This document shows positions 47,018 through 56,640 of a DNA stretch of 64,000 bases, piece by piece. Source of the DNA: Leptothoe spongobia TAU-MAC 1115 (GTDB lineage Bacteria > Cyanobacteriota > Cyanobacteriia > Phormidesmidales > Phormidesmidaceae); NCBI RefSeq assembly GCF_018739885.1, contig NZ_JADOES010000009.1, positions 85,875 through 149,874 of the forward strand, written 5' to 3'. A model generated the notes under the pieces. It searched no databases and was not told the DNA's origin. It saw only the letters and a program-made list of their open reading frames with translations. Positions within the stretch are counted from its first letter, which is position 1. Every line of letters begins with the position of its first letter. Position numbers and translations under genes: made by a program.

Positions 47018-48046
47018 CTACAGGTTAGTAGGATCGGTCCCCAACTTAGCTTCGTCAACACGAGCCTTAGAATTACCCAAGATATCGTCAGGAAGGGCTA
47101 CATAGCCAGCATCACCAATCAGCTCACCATTGCCAGGATCAAGCATAAAGTCAACAAATGCCTGGACCTGCTCCTTAGTGTCGTAGGCCTCTTTCTTCAC
47201 GTAGAAGAACAAAGGACGAGACATGGGGTTGTAAGACCCGTTAGCAATAGTTTCAGTAGAAGGCGCAACGCACTCACCATCTTCATTTTGAATCTCAATC
47301 GCTTTAAGAGAACCGGAGTTCTCTTCAAAGTAGGCGTAACCAAAGTAACCCAGAGCACCCTCGTCACCAGTTACACCGTTAACGATAACGTTGTCGTCTT
47401 CACTAGCAGTGTAATCACCACGACTTGCACCCTCTTCACCATTAACTTCGTCAGTGAAGTAGTCGAACGTACCAGAGTCAGTACCAGGACCATATAGACC
47501 CAGTGCCTGATCAGGGAAAGATGCATCCACTTGATTCCAGTTTGAAACGGAACCCTCAGACTCGGGGGACCACATGGTGTTGAGCTGCTCTACAGTCAAG
47601 CACTGTGCCCAATCGTTACCTTGATTGGTCACAATTGTCAGACCGTCAAAAGCGATAGGCACTTCGATAAAATCGATACCCGCCTCTTCACAGAGAGCAA
47701 CCTCTTTATCTTTGATCGGACGAGAAGCGTTAGAGATATCGGTTTCACCAGCGCAAAATTTCTTGAAGCCGCCACCGGAACCAGAAACACCCACAGTTAC
47801 ATTGACACCAGCATTAGCAATGCTAAATTCTTCACTCATTGCTTCTGCAATGGGAAAAACAGTACTAGAGCCATCGATCAGAACGTCACCAGATACACCG
47901 CCACCAGAAGCAACTTCAGTACCACCAGCACCAGACGTATCAGCAGTATCAGTTGTAGAGCCACCGCCACAGGCAGCCAGGCTAGTTAATAGAGCCAGCA
48001 GAGTTGCTGAGTATGCGTAGCGCATTTTCCGTGCTTTGAATTCCAT
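47018..48046 (-). CDS. pstS: Phosphate-binding lipoprotein PstS
   Basis: 342 aa; a second Met at 48025 is possible. Signal with lipobox LAAC, then a Gly/Ser/Thr-rich tether. Phosphate-binding segments [25 protein letters not shown] and [12 protein letters not shown] are all present. First gene of pstSCAB. Upstream lie a strong hairpin and a Pho box. Confidence 0.96.
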   Translation of the reverse strand: MEFKARKMRYAYSATLLALLTSLAACGGGSTTDTADTSGAGGTEVASGGGVSGDVLIDGSSTVFPIAEAMSEEFSIANAGVNVTVGVSGSGGGFKKFCAGETDISNASRPIKDKEVALCEEAGIDFIEVPIAFDGLTIVTNQGNDWAQCLTVEQLNTMWSPESEGSVSNWNQVDASFPDQALGLYGPGTDSGTFDYFTDEVNGEEGASRGDYTASEDDNVIVNGVTGDEGALGYFGYAYFEENSGSLKAIEIQNEDGECVAPSTETIANGSYNPMSRPLFFYVKKEAYDTKEQVQAFVDFMLDPGNGELIGDAGYVALPDDILGNSKARVDEAKLGTDPTNL

Positions 48047-48066
48047 GATTGCTTAGACTTAACTCC

Positions 48067-48098
48067 TCACCAAGAATGTCTAAAGACATTCTTGGTGA
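48067..48098 (-). promoter_or_regulatory. Strong hairpin overlapping the pstS ribosome-binding site
   Basis: A 15-bp perfect inverted repeat (48067-48081 with 48084-48098) lies in the pstS leader. Its 3' arm on the mRNA runs into the GAGGAG site (48063-48068), sharing two bases. The site is 16 bases from the ATG at 48046. It could modulate translation or protect the mRNA 5' end. Confidence 0.6.
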
Positions 48099-48112
48099 AA
48101 ACTACCGAGCTC

Positions 48113-48131
48113 AGGTAAAGGCTAGGTTAAG
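48113..48131 (-). promoter_or_regulatory. Pho box (SphR/PhoB site) upstream of pstS
   Basis: On the minus strand CTTAACCT-AGC-CTTTACCT: two 8-bp repeats spaced by 3 bp, the cyanobacterial Pho-box form. A third unit expected upstream is AT-rich and poor. Phosphate starvation control is expected. Confidence 0.7.
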
Positions 48132-48427
48132 AATTTTTTTAAAATGGCACTAACGTAACATGCTTTATTCCACATTTTTGTGTGTTTAACAACGTTCTTA
48201 ATGTATTAGAGACTACATTCAAAGCCGTTATATAGCTAACCAAACTTATGGTTTCAGATTTACGAATCACACAGCACAGAAAGAAATGCGCATAGATAAA
48301 TGTCTATGGCAGCTATCGGTGAAATTCAATTCTGTCATCCAGGGTTTCAGGTATCCCTGCGAAGCAAGTACTGTTGCCAAATTTTCAGCCTGGCAACACC
48401 AGCTCACTGTTTAACGTTGTCTCGCTG
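48132..48427. other. Intergenic region upstream of pstS
   Basis: About 300 AT-rich bases between the Pho box and the DUF3143 gene. No frame, RNA gene or clear terminator is seen. Confidence 0.35.
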
Positions 48428-48700
48428 CTATGGCCCCGTAAAAATGGCATCTTCTAGATCTTGACGACTGAGGGAGTACTTAAAGCCACGTTGAATTTCT
48501 TCACCACCGTTGTCTATCTCTGAGTAGCGCACAACCAAAGAATCGATCTCTAAAATCAAATCAGCACGCCAGGCAGATTTGGAAATTTCCCAACGGTTGA
48601 GTTCAGAGCTGTCCTGCTGACAGCCTTGCTGTTTTAGCCAGAGCTCAATATCGGGCAGGGTATGATTGTATAAAGGGGTATCAGCGGAAGGCAAAGCCAT
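48428..48700 (-). CDS. DUF3143 protein
   Basis: 90 aa. LYNHTLPDIELWLKQQGCQQ at the start and a C-terminal FKYSLSRQDLEDAIF match DUF3143, a small cyanobacterial family of unknown role. It is 38 bases downstream of a J-domain gene on the same strand, a pairing I recall in other cyanobacteria. Confidence 0.8.
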   Translation of the reverse strand: MALPSADTPLYNHTLPDIELWLKQQGCQQDSSELNRWEISKSAWRADLILEIDSLVVRYSEIDNGGEEIQRGFKYSLSRQDLEDAIFTGP

Positions 48701-48738
48701 AGTTGTCTAATGGGGATTTGGCGGATGACTGCGGATAA

Positions 48739-49221
48739 CTAATGCTCGGATAACTTAGACACAAAGGAAGACAAGGTAAAATCGCTATCGGCAATACCTA
48801 AGATAAATACTAGGACCAAGCAGGCAGCAAAAGTGAGGCCCAGTATAAACAAAGCAAATATTTCCCCTGCTGACAGGGGGCGGTCCGTAGCATCCAAGTA
48901 GGTATAGCGAGATTCAAAGGGTTGATCCTTGCGGGAGCCATCCCTGATGTCTCTAGGTGATTGGCTGACATACAAGCGAGAGTATCCAATCTGTTGGTCA
49001 TAGTTCAACCGCTGTTCTGGATTGCTGAGCACACCATAGGCTTCATTCAGGGCTTGAAATTTGGAAGTTGCGATCGCACTTGACAACTCAGTCGTATCAG
49101 GATGATAGAGCTTGCTCAACTCCCGATAGGCGCGACGAATATCCTGGGGCGAAGCCGTTGGCTTTACCCCTAGAAGTTGGTAATGATTTTTGGGACTGTC
49201 CTCGGAGCCACTATTTGTCAT
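48739..49221 (-). CDS. Membrane-anchored J-domain (DnaJ-like) protein
   Basis: 160 aa. J domain about residues 12-75 (YQLLGVKPTASPQDIRRAYR, with HPD in LYHPDTTEL), then a charged linker and a C-terminal membrane helix (about 121-145). No Gly/Phe or zinc-finger region, so a type III J protein that would recruit DnaK at a membrane. Ten bases downstream of the gene at 49231-50196. Confidence 0.9.
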   Translation of the reverse strand: MTNSGSEDSPKNHYQLLGVKPTASPQDIRRAYRELSKLYHPDTTELSSAIATSKFQALNEAYGVLSNPEQRLNYDQQIGYSRLYVSQSPRDIRDGSRKDQPFESRYTYLDATDRPLSAGEIFALFILGLTFAACLVLVFILGIADSDFTLSSFVSKLSEH

Positions 49222-49230
49222 ATTGCCAGC

Positions 49231-50196
49231 CTATGCCACTGCCTCTAATTCCCTTTGGCAGGGTAGCTCACTATCCAGATCGCGAGTCAGCCTAATCTGA
49301 GCCAACGTAAATACGACAGGAATGACGCGAGTATAGTTCGATGCCACGGCTCGCCAACCAAGGTCTACCAAAAACCAAGTCCACAACGCTGGACCAAGAC
49401 AGGCAAAAATACTACGTACAGCTCCATAACGAGCAGCATTGAGCGCCATGCCTCGCGAGGCTAACTGTAAAGCCGCTTTTCCCTTAACTTGAGCTCCGAT
49501 AGTAGCGGCACCGCGTAGCGTTTGCTGTGCTACCTGATAACGAGCCAGCTGGAGCGCAAACTGTTTGGCAATTTGCTGCATCAACCAGGGACGAAGCACC
49601 GAGCTAATGGCCATAGCGCTGCTGCCTTTGAGGACCAGAGCCATAGGGTTTTGCTGAAGTTGAGGCGATAGCTGCTGAAACTGCTCTGCTTGGGCCAGCT
49701 CACTGGTCAACCGTCGCTGCAACTGTTGCTGCTGTGGCGGAGGGAGTCGATGCCAGGTTTTTTCGAGCAGTTGTAAAAAGATTTCAGCCTCTAGATCCAA
49801 CGTGGAAAGGCTGGCGGTCAGCTTCAGTTTGAGGTGCTGACTCAGCTGTAGCAAAATTTGTCGATAGCTCAGCTGATGGGTTCCCTGCCGCAGAACAGTC
49901 AGGCCATCAGCCGCGAGATAGCGTACGCGCGCTTCGATTTGGTCGATACAGTAAGTGAGATCGCAACTTTGTACCACCTGAGGAGAGGGGGTGCACCAAT
50001 AATCGAAGGGATTAAACTTTGGCCGAAAGAGGGTTTCGGCTAGGGTAGCCAGTTCGTCGTGGGTTGCTAACTCTAACCCCGTCCTGAGTTCATCCACAGG
50101 TCGGCTAATCGCTCCAAGCAACAGTATGTAGTTTATTCTACATAGATCCCTGGAGAAAGGGAGGGCGCAAGACCAGGGAAATGGAAGAATGCCCAA
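49231..50196 (-). CDS. Conserved hypothetical, possibly YaaW/UPF0174-like
   Basis: Up to 321 aa. The start is uncertain: 50196 is TTG, and the first 25-33 residues (PFPWSCALPFSR) look non-coding, so GTG 50097 or TTG 50121 may be real. The core is helical and Gln/Leu-rich (LPPPQQQQLQRRLTSELAQ) with a glycine-alanine C-terminal helix pair, ending in a hydrophobic segment. The layout recalls YaaW-type proteins; identity is unsure. Confidence 0.55.
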   Translation of the reverse strand: MGILPFPWSCALPFSRDLCRINYILLLGAISRPVDELRTGLELATHDELATLAETLFRPKFNPFDYWCTPSPQVVQSCDLTYCIDQIEARVRYLAADGLTVLRQGTHQLSYRQILLQLSQHLKLKLTASLSTLDLEAEIFLQLLEKTWHRLPPPQQQQLQRRLTSELAQAEQFQQLSPQLQQNPMALVLKGSSAMAISSVLRPWLMQQIAKQFALQLARYQVAQQTLRGAATIGAQVKGKAALQLASRGMALNAARYGAVRSIFACLGPALWTWFLVDLGWRAVASNYTRVIPVVFTLAQIRLTRDLDSELPCQRELEAVA

Positions 50197-50298
50197 GGGA
50201 TGTCCTGTACCTCCCCTGCCCCCGCTGCCTACTCAATATTTCCCTAGTGAAACTAATGGAATCCTTGGCAAGGTTGGGTGTTGATGCGCTTACCCCAA

Positions 50299-50556
50299 CT
50301 ACTTTTCTAAACGGACAGCGTACCATTGCCAGGAGACACCAGGGGTGACTTCAAATTCGCAAGCTGTATCGCGCAGATGTCTGGCCTGGTCGTCAACCGA
50401 CACAAACTTTTGCAAATCTCGAGGGAGTGCATCAGCATATTGCGCCAACATATTCTTAAGCTTGGTCAATAGCTCATCAGGTTCCAAAAAAACTTCCTCA
50501 CTGCCAGGAACCAGCAGGACAAACATATCTTCGCTATACATCGTGGCATCTGCCAT
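50299..50556 (-). CDS. crr7: CRR7 family protein (NDH-1 complex assembly)
   Basis: 85 aa. The MYSEDMFVLL start and the end VSWQWYAVRLEK match the CRR7 family, named in plants for NDH complex assembly (chlororespiratory reduction). Cyanobacterial homologues are small stand-alone proteins. Divergent from sir across about 360 bases. Confidence 0.72.
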   Translation of the reverse strand: MADATMYSEDMFVLLVPGSEEVFLEPDELLTKLKNMLAQYADALPRDLQKFVSVDDQARHLRDTACEFEVTPGVSWQWYAVRLEK

Positions 50557-50918
50557 AGTTTAGCCTCAGCTTGAAACAGTCGATTATCCCAATCCTAAAG
50601 GCTGATTTGGACAACAAGCTCAACCACGATCTCAATCCAAACTTCATTTGTCAGCATTCGATACCATTTGCTCAACGAATAACCATCCACAAAATAGTAA
50701 CCAATGCTACTATTGGCATACCCCGTAATTCCGACCGGATTACCGTACAATCAAATCTAACGATTTAATTGGGAATACCAGTGCCAGTCAGCTATTTGAC
50801 TACAATTGGCCTTGCTAGTTTGTCTTTGAAGTATCCAAACCAGGCTTGAGCGTTTGCTCATATATGGATGGATCTTCGACTCTCGTTTATTCGTTGTTCT
50901 GCTATCGACCACTGCATC
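50557..50918. other. Divergent promoter region between crr7 and sir
   Basis: About 360 bases. A GTAAT-N9-ATTAC inverted repeat (near 50730-50748) could be a LysR-type operator for sir. No RNA gene or ORF is convincing; a 65-residue frame here has no features. Confidence 0.35.
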
Positions 50919-52859
50919 ATGGTTCAAGCTCCGATCTCTTCTGGGAAACCTGTCCAAGCCAATCAAGCTGAGACTCCCCTTGTTAAGAAAGTTTCTAGGC
51001 TCGAAGGTATCAAGGAGCGTAGCCAGTTTCTCCGGGAGCCGGTAGCGACAGAGCTAGCTCAAGACACGACCCATTTCACTGAAGACGGTATTCAAATCCT
51101 CAAATTTCATGGGTCTTACCAGCAAGACAACCGGGATAATCGGGTCAAGGGCCAGGAGAAGGATTATCGCATGATGCTGCGGACACGCAATCCTGGTGGT
51201 CTGGTATCTCCGGAGTTATACCTTACCTTGGATGAGCTGTCCGACACCTATGGCTATGGAAATATTCGAGCCACCACTCGTCAGGCTTTTCAGCTCCACG
51301 GCATTCTCAAGAAAGATCTAAAGGCCACCATGGCGGCGATCATTCGCAGTATGGGCTCCACATTGGGAGCCTGCGGCGATCTCAACCGCAATGTGATGGC
51401 CGTGCCTGCGCCCATTAAGGACAAACCAGAGTATGTGTATGCGCGAGAATATGCGACTCGCATTGCTGACCTACTCACGCCTCAAACACCGGCTTACTAT
51501 GAGATTTGGCTCGATGGGGAAAAGGCTGTAAGCGGTGAAGAACATCCAGATGTGGTTGCGGCTCGACAACGTAATGGCAATGGCACCATTGTCCATGACA
51601 GTGTGGAACCCATCTACGGCACCCACTACATGCCCCGGAAGTTTAAGTGCTCAGTCACAGTCCCTGGGGATAATTCTGTAGATGCCTATACCCAGGACGT
51701 TACCCTCGTGGTTATCGTTGATGAAAATAAGGAGCTGTTGGGCTTTAATGTACTTGCTGGTGGCGGCATGGGGCGTACCCATAATAAAGAGACCACCTTT
51801 GCTCGCATCGCTGATGAAATTGGGTACGTCGCTAAGGAAGATATCTACGACCTGATGAAGGCGATTGTGGCCACCCAGCGTGATTATGGTGATCGAGTTC
51901 AGCGTCGCCATGCTCGGATGAAGTATCTCATCAATGATTGGGGTGTTGAAAAATTCCGCACTAAGGTCGAGGAGTACTTTGGCAAAAAGCTGAAGCCATA
52001 TAAAGCCTTACCTGAGTGGAAATTTTACGATTACCTAGGTTGGCACGAACAGGGAGACGGCAAGCTATTCCTCGGCGTGCATATCGAGAATGGACGCATT
52101 CATGACAGGGGTGACTTCAAGATTAAATCAGCTCTCAAGGAAATTGAGTTACGCTATCGGCTACCGATCAGTCTGACTAGTAACCAAAGTCTGCTGCTCA
52201 CCGAGATTGATCCAGCTCATAAGGATGAAATTGATCACATCCTCCGTAGCAATGGTATTGATGCCGAAGATCAAATCAACTTGCTGCATCGCTATTCCAT
52301 GGCTTGCCCCGCATTGCCCACCTGTGGTCTGGCAGTTACGGAATCAGAACGGGTAATCCCCAGCATTTTGGACCGTATTCAGGCACTCCTCAACAAGCTC
52401 GGACTCAAGCAAGAGCACTTTGTCATTCGGATGACTGGCTGTCCTAATGGCTGTGCGCGGCCTTATATGGCCGAACTGGGCTTTGTCGGTAGTGCCCCCA
52501 ATTCCTATCAACTGTGGTTAGGAGGCTCACCCAATCAAACTCGGTTGGCTCAGCCTTACATGCAAAAAATGAACATTGACGATCTAGAAACCACTCTAGA
52601 GCCTATGTTCGCCTTTTTTAAGAAGGGACGTCAGGCATCAGAAAGCTTTGGGGACTTTTGCGATCGCATTGGTTTTGAAGCCATTCGGAACTTCTCTGCG
52701 TCCTATGTGCCCGCCAAGAAAGCGGCATCGGGACGTCGTAAGCACCGTGTGGGTATTTCTGGTGATGTGTACTTAAAGCTCAAGGAAGCAGCTACTACCC
52801 AAGGTGTGAGCATGGCCCAAATTGCAGAAAGTGCGATCGCAGCTTACCTAAAAGAGTAA
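50919..52859 (+). CDS. sir: Ferredoxin-dependent sulfite reductase with RHH-like C-terminal tail
   Basis: 646 aa from the ATG at 50919 (MVQAPISSG); an ATG at 50868 precedes. Reduces sulfite to sulfide with electrons from ferredoxin. Siroheme/[4Fe-4S] ligands are CPALPTC (Cys463, Cys469) and CPNGC (Cys508, Cys512). The last 45 residues ([17 protein letters not shown] then [16 protein letters not shown]) look like a beta-alpha-alpha ribbon-helix-helix DNA-binding fold. Nitrite reductase is excluded by overall resemblance to SiR, though not proven. Confidence 0.9.
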   Translation: MVQAPISSGKPVQANQAETPLVKKVSRLEGIKERSQFLREPVATELAQDTTHFTEDGIQILKFHGSYQQDNRDNRVKGQEKDYRMMLRTRNPGGLVSPELYLTLDELSDTYGYGNIRATTRQAFQLHGILKKDLKATMAAIIRSMGSTLGACGDLNRNVMAVPAPIKDKPEYVYAREYATRIADLLTPQTPAYYEIWLDGEKAVSGEEHPDVVAARQRNGNGTIVHDSVEPIYGTHYMPRKFKCSVTVPGDNSVDAYTQDVTLVVIVDENKELLGFNVLAGGGMGRTHNKETTFARIADEIGYVAKEDIYDLMKAIVATQRDYGDRVQRRHARMKYLINDWGVEKFRTKVEEYFGKKLKPYKALPEWKFYDYLGWHEQGDGKLFLGVHIENGRIHDRGDFKIKSALKEIELRYRLPISLTSNQSLLLTEIDPAHKDEIDHILRSNGIDAEDQINLLHRYSMACPALPTCGLAVTESERVIPSILDRIQALLNKLGLKQEHFVIRMTGCPNGCARPYMAELGFVGSAPNSYQLWLGGSPNQTRLAQPYMQKMNIDDLETTLEPMFAFFKKGRQASESFGDFCDRIGFEAIRNFSASYVPAKKAASGRRKHRVGISGDVYLKLKEAATTQGVSMAQIAESAIAAYLKE

Positions 52860-52890
52860 AGTAACTAAGGCCATTTCTCTGGGTTCACCC

Positions 52891-53454
52891 ATGGCAAAGT
52901 TTCCTAGTACTCCAAATCGCTGCGTTATCGTTGACGGCGAAGAGATTTGGGTTAGCCGCAGTGTGACCGTGCTAGCCATTTTAGTCGTTGTCTGTGACGG
53001 TAAGGCCTACGTCCCTTTAAATAAACGCGGACCCGACCTCCCCTCTGAAGTCGGTAAGTGGTGTTTAGCTGGTGGGTATCTAGACTATGACGAAACCATC
53101 GGCGGTGCCGTCATCCGCGAAGTTTGGGAGGAACTGGGCTTGGATCTCCCAAGCCTACAAACACATCACAAACTAGTCGGTTCCCTCGATCAGCCCAGTC
53201 TCGTCTTTAGTGAGCCCCGGCGCTCTCAAAACGTGACCATGCACTATCCCTTGATGGTGTTTCTCAACGAAGGGACGGACCTCCCCATCCTTAACCCCCA
53301 AGTCGGCAAAGGGGAAGTTACCGATGTAGAGTGGTTTCCCCTAGAAGACGCCATGAAAATGGAACTCGCATTTCGTCATCAAGATAGTTTGCAACGCTGT
53401 TTAATGAATGAGTTTGCTAAAATTTGGCCACCCTCTCAGCAATCCTCAACCTAA
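52891..53454 (+). CDS. Nudix hydrolase
   Basis: 187 aa. The Nudix box reads GGYLDYDETIGGAVIREVWE then ELGL, satisfying GX5EX7REXXEE. A Zn-ribbon is absent. It follows sir by 31 bases on the same strand. Substrates of the family are nucleoside-diphosphate-linked molecules; this one is unspecified. Confidence 0.9.
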   Translation: MAKFPSTPNRCVIVDGEEIWVSRSVTVLAILVVVCDGKAYVPLNKRGPDLPSEVGKWCLAGGYLDYDETIGGAVIREVWEELGLDLPSLQTHHKLVGSLDQPSLVFSEPRRSQNVTMHYPLMVFLNEGTDLPILNPQVGKGEVTDVEWFPLEDAMKMELAFRHQDSLQRCLMNEFAKIWPPSQQSST

Positions 53455-53476
53455 TAGACACTTCTGCACCTCCTCC

Positions 53477-53896
53477 ATGGCAAACATCACTAAAAATTCC
53501 CAGCAAATCGCTGACGACAAGTATCAGGCATTGAGCAACGTTCATTTCTTCAGCCAATACATGCTGCAGAATCAAGTCCGTGACGAGGTTTTTATGGCCT
53601 CCCTGACCACATTCAGGAGCGAACTCCAGCGCATCAAAAAAGTAGCCAAATTACGTCATGCCAATCTTAATTGGTACCTGGCCGAACTCAACGAACTCAA
53701 ACACCAGTTTGACACCTACGTACGTACATTGAGACAGAAAGGGTTACTTCAGTTCACGCTCCCCATGGAGTTAGCCTTGTTTGCCACTCGGACACAATGG
53801 TTTATTCACTATCAAGGCCCCCAGATTCGTCGCGGTTGGCAACAGGCAGCCCCAGGATTTCAGCAAACATATGATCACGAGCCAGGCGATTCTTAG
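53477..53896 (+). CDS. Conserved hypothetical helical protein
   Basis: About 139 aa from the ATG at 53477 (MANITKNSQQ); the longer frame back to 53408 overlaps the Nudix gene. Mostly helical with no signal or membrane segment. No family recognised. Start is 22 bases after the Nudix stop, so likely the same operon. Confidence 0.6.
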   Translation: MANITKNSQQIADDKYQALSNVHFFSQYMLQNQVRDEVFMASLTTFRSELQRIKKVAKLRHANLNWYLAELNELKHQFDTYVRTLRQKGLLQFTLPMELALFATRTQWFIHYQGPQIRRGWQQAAPGFQQTYDHEPGDS

Positions 53897-53905
53897 CTGG
53901 TGAGT

Positions 53906-54430
53906 TTATCCTGAATGGAGCTGTATATTCACTAACCCCAGATCAAAATGATCGGGATCAAAATCACCCCCCACTTCATCCCATCGCTCTATATATTGCG
54001 GATCCTCTGGATCATCCAAAATTTCCAAAAGACCGTTATAGCCCCAAACCCCACCACAACCTTCTGGTGGGCAGCATAGTTCACCTGTGACGCAGTGAGG
54101 ATATTGGCCCTGAGGATCAGCCGGTAAAACCATTTCTACCTCAATCGTATGAAACCAACCATCGCGGAGGTCATACACATAGGAAAATCGAGTTAAATCA
54201 TCCCTGATAATTTCATTGAGCGGGATCTGCAATAAACAGGGTTCAGTATCAGATCGTTGGTGACCAATGCGATAGTGATAGTTCGACAGATTTTGCCAAC
54301 CCATCACAATCTGAACAATACGATGCAGCTCTTCTAAACTCGTGCCGGCACTGACCAATAACCTGCGCCAAATAGATGGGTCACTATCTGTCAGAGTAAT
54401 TTTCAATTGATAGATCCGATCATTGGCCAT
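53906..54430 (-). CDS. PRiA4 ORF3-like protein
   Basis: 174 aa. IYQLKITLTDSDPSIWRRLL and the YVYDLRDGWFHTIEVE and CVTGELCCPPEGCGG motifs are typical of the plasmid pRiA4b ORF3 family (also called IS1096-associated TnpR-like). It is not a transposase by itself, and no IS ends are seen here. Its ATG overlaps the LCP stop (TGATG). Confidence 0.87.
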   Translation of the reverse strand: MANDRIYQLKITLTDSDPSIWRRLLVSAGTSLEELHRIVQIVMGWQNLSNYHYRIGHQRSDTEPCLLQIPLNEIIRDDLTRFSYVYDLRDGWFHTIEVEMVLPADPQGQYPHCVTGELCCPPEGCGGVWGYNGLLEILDDPEDPQYIERWDEVGGDFDPDHFDLGLVNIQLHSG

Positions 54431-55842
54431 CAAAGAGCGGCTCCATGTTCACCTAGCCAATCTTCACCCAGTTGAATCGTAATATCAGAATCAAGATTGC
54501 CCGTACTTTCCACCCGGACCTCACCGATACGCAAAAACTGCTGCAGCCTTGATGCACTAGCACGATCTCCCCGCTGGGCGACAATCCTTGTTTCAGGAAT
54601 CAGCTCGTTCAAATCATGACCAACAATCACATTGCGATAGCCACTATCGTACAGAGTATCGATCATAGACTGAATAGCAACATCATCCCCCGTACTGTCT
54701 TGAATCACCACCCGTAGATAGGATGGGCTGGTGGCTTCCATGAACTGAGCAGATTCTAATCCAAAGTATTGCTCCACCATCGTGTCGATTTGAGCATAGC
54801 TCGGCAGCCAATAGCTCAGGGCAAACTCTTCGGGGCTACTAAAATTGCCAGGTAACATCAACATCTGTACATCTGAGCGGTTCGTTTGAGAACCATAGCC
54901 TACCAGCGCCACTAACTCTTCTACCGACAGATTGGTATCTACGTGGGACTGAATCACCGATAGAATCTTAGGCAAACGAGCGATGGTAGCAGGATTCAGG
55001 GTTTGCTCAATCACAGCCCGCATCATGGTCTGTTGGCGCTGTACCCGACCGATATCGCCATTATCGTCATAGCGAAATCTGAGGAACTGGAGTGCTTGAT
55101 CGCCATTGAGTTTCTGCTGTCCAGCCTTCAAATTGATATACAGGTGCTGACTATCATCCTGGTACTTCATATCTTTGGGGACATTCACCGTTACCCCACC
55201 AAGGGCATCGATCAACTTTTCCACACCTTGAACATTGATCCGTACGTAACGGTCAATCGCTACACCACCTAATAGATCGCTAATCGACTCTGCCGTTAAG
55301 GCAGGGCCACCATCCAGATTTGCTTCATTGATCTTGGTCAACACACCGTTCACCAAGGCTCTCGTGTCACGGGGAACAGACATGACTACTAACTGTCCTG
55401 TGCGCGGGTTAAACCGCAGCAGTAGCATCGTGTCGGACAGCCCTTCAAAGGAGTTGACTAAAGCGTGATAGCCCAAGTCCTCGGCCCCTGCCACCGGCGT
55501 ATCCAGGTCCGACGTTAGTACCTTTACACCCAGTAGCAAAATATTGACGGGTCTCGTCAGTCGCGGCAATCGCAGACTACTGGTGGACAGCATGGGCTCA
55601 CCTTCACTAAATACAGCAGCCTCCTCAGGAGATAGCTGACTTTGTAGCAAGGGTTGACTGTTCATAGAAACAGCTAGCAGCGCCCCCGTCCCCGCTGAAA
55701 TCGTCGCCACGCTTGCCAAAGCTACGGTGAGCCATGCCCACTTTGGAATTCCAATCCAACCACGCTTCTGACGCTGCTGGGTTACAGTCACTTGCTTTGG
55801 ATACTGGCGAACCGGTTGCTTTTTACGGGGTGGAATGGACAC
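54430..55842 (-). CDS. LytR-CpsA-Psr (LCP) family protein
   Basis: 470 aa from a GTG at 55842. Short cytoplasmic basic N-terminus, one helix (about 30-58), then the LCP domain (about 98-270) with VNILLLGV, TMLLLRFNP, VMSVPRDTRA and LQFLRFRYDDNGDIGRVQRQ. A C-terminal LytR-like domain follows (about 345-455). LCP enzymes transfer glycopolymers from lipid carriers to the cell wall. Confidence 0.92.
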   Translation of the reverse strand: MSIPPRKKQPVRQYPKQVTVTQQRQKRGWIGIPKWAWLTVALASVATISAGTGALLAVSMNSQPLLQSQLSPEEAAVFSEGEPMLSTSSLRLPRLTRPVNILLLGVKVLTSDLDTPVAGAEDLGYHALVNSFEGLSDTMLLLRFNPRTGQLVVMSVPRDTRALVNGVLTKINEANLDGGPALTAESISDLLGGVAIDRYVRINVQGVEKLIDALGGVTVNVPKDMKYQDDSQHLYINLKAGQQKLNGDQALQFLRFRYDDNGDIGRVQRQQTMMRAVIEQTLNPATIARLPKILSVIQSHVDTNLSVEELVALVGYGSQTNRSDVQMLMLPGNFSSPEEFALSYWLPSYAQIDTMVEQYFGLESAQFMEATSPSYLRVVIQDSTGDDVAIQSMIDTLYDSGYRNVIVGHDLNELIPETRIVAQRGDRASASRLQQFLRIGEVRVESTGNLDSDITIQLGEDWLGEHGAAL

Positions 55843-56104
55843 AGAAGGACCTCAAACCTGGATGATGAGCAAAAATAATGGGCAGTTTAGCAAGAATGTG
55901 CTGCCAGTGTAGTAGCTATGAGCCCCGAATGATTGCCCACCATGAAGTCGGCTCCATTAGGAAAGACATAGACATGTCCTAAAGCTATAGGGATATCATG
56001 ACCCTTCACTTTAGGACATTAACTATAGCTGCTCAGGCCTAACAATTTTTAGCAGCATGTTAGCAATATTTCTCAGAAAAGGTAGATCTTTGCAAAACGC
56101 AACA
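55843..56104. other. Intergenic region with an 11-bp inverted repeat
   Basis: ATGTCCTAAAG (55974-55984) and CTTTAGGACAT (56009-56019) are exact complements around a 24-base spacer, each followed or preceded by CTATAG. It may be an operator or a leader stem for the LCP gene. No gene is seen. Confidence 0.45.
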
Positions 56105-56476
56105 CTAGTCCGGCAACCGTCGACTAAGCTGACTGATCCCCGGCAGCCTAGTAGTTTTTCCTCTGGATAAACGCAGCATCAGCCATAAATTAGTCACAAA
56201 ATAACCAGTCCCGACAAAACCATTGACCAGCCAAAACCGGAGAGTTGCTACCTGCGAAAATTCGCTATGGGCACCGGCACTGAGTAAAACGGTCGCCAAC
56301 AGCCATCCCATCCCTAATACAACAGCGAGCCGACTTACCTGTTTCAATTGAGTATGAGGCTGTTGAGGGGAGGCGTAAAGAGTCCAGAGAGAAGCAGGCA
56401 CCCCAAACACGGGCACTAAATTCAAATAGAGGCGTAAGCGTAATAAGGAATTGGGCGACGATGGTTTCACAGACAA
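56105..56476 (-). CDS. Small membrane protein
   Basis: 123 aa; start TTG 56476 or GTG 56470. Three or so helices (about 12-33, 47-67, 80-105) and a basic C-terminus. No family recognised. Not clearly in an operon. Confidence 0.6.
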   Translation of the reverse strand: MSVKPSSPNSLLRLRLYLNLVPVFGVPASLWTLYASPQQPHTQLKQVSRLAVVLGMGWLLATVLLSAGAHSEFSQVATLRFWLVNGFVGTGYFVTNLWLMLRLSRGKTTRLPGISQLSRRLPD

Positions 56477-56640
56477 AATTCAGCTTTTAACTGGCTAGCA
56501 AACTAGAAAGATGCCCCAAAAAGACAAAATAGACGACAATACGCCCTAAAAGCTTAAGTGTTTTAGCGGAGGAATTGGCTTTCTATGAACCAATACTATA
56601 ATTACGCACTGAGACAAGTTGATGGCTGGATAGAATCACA

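Noticed and set aside
53906..54430. A transposase or resolvase, because the family is sometimes labelled IS1096/TnpR-like
   Set aside because: No catalytic motif, no inverted ends and no target duplication are seen around it.
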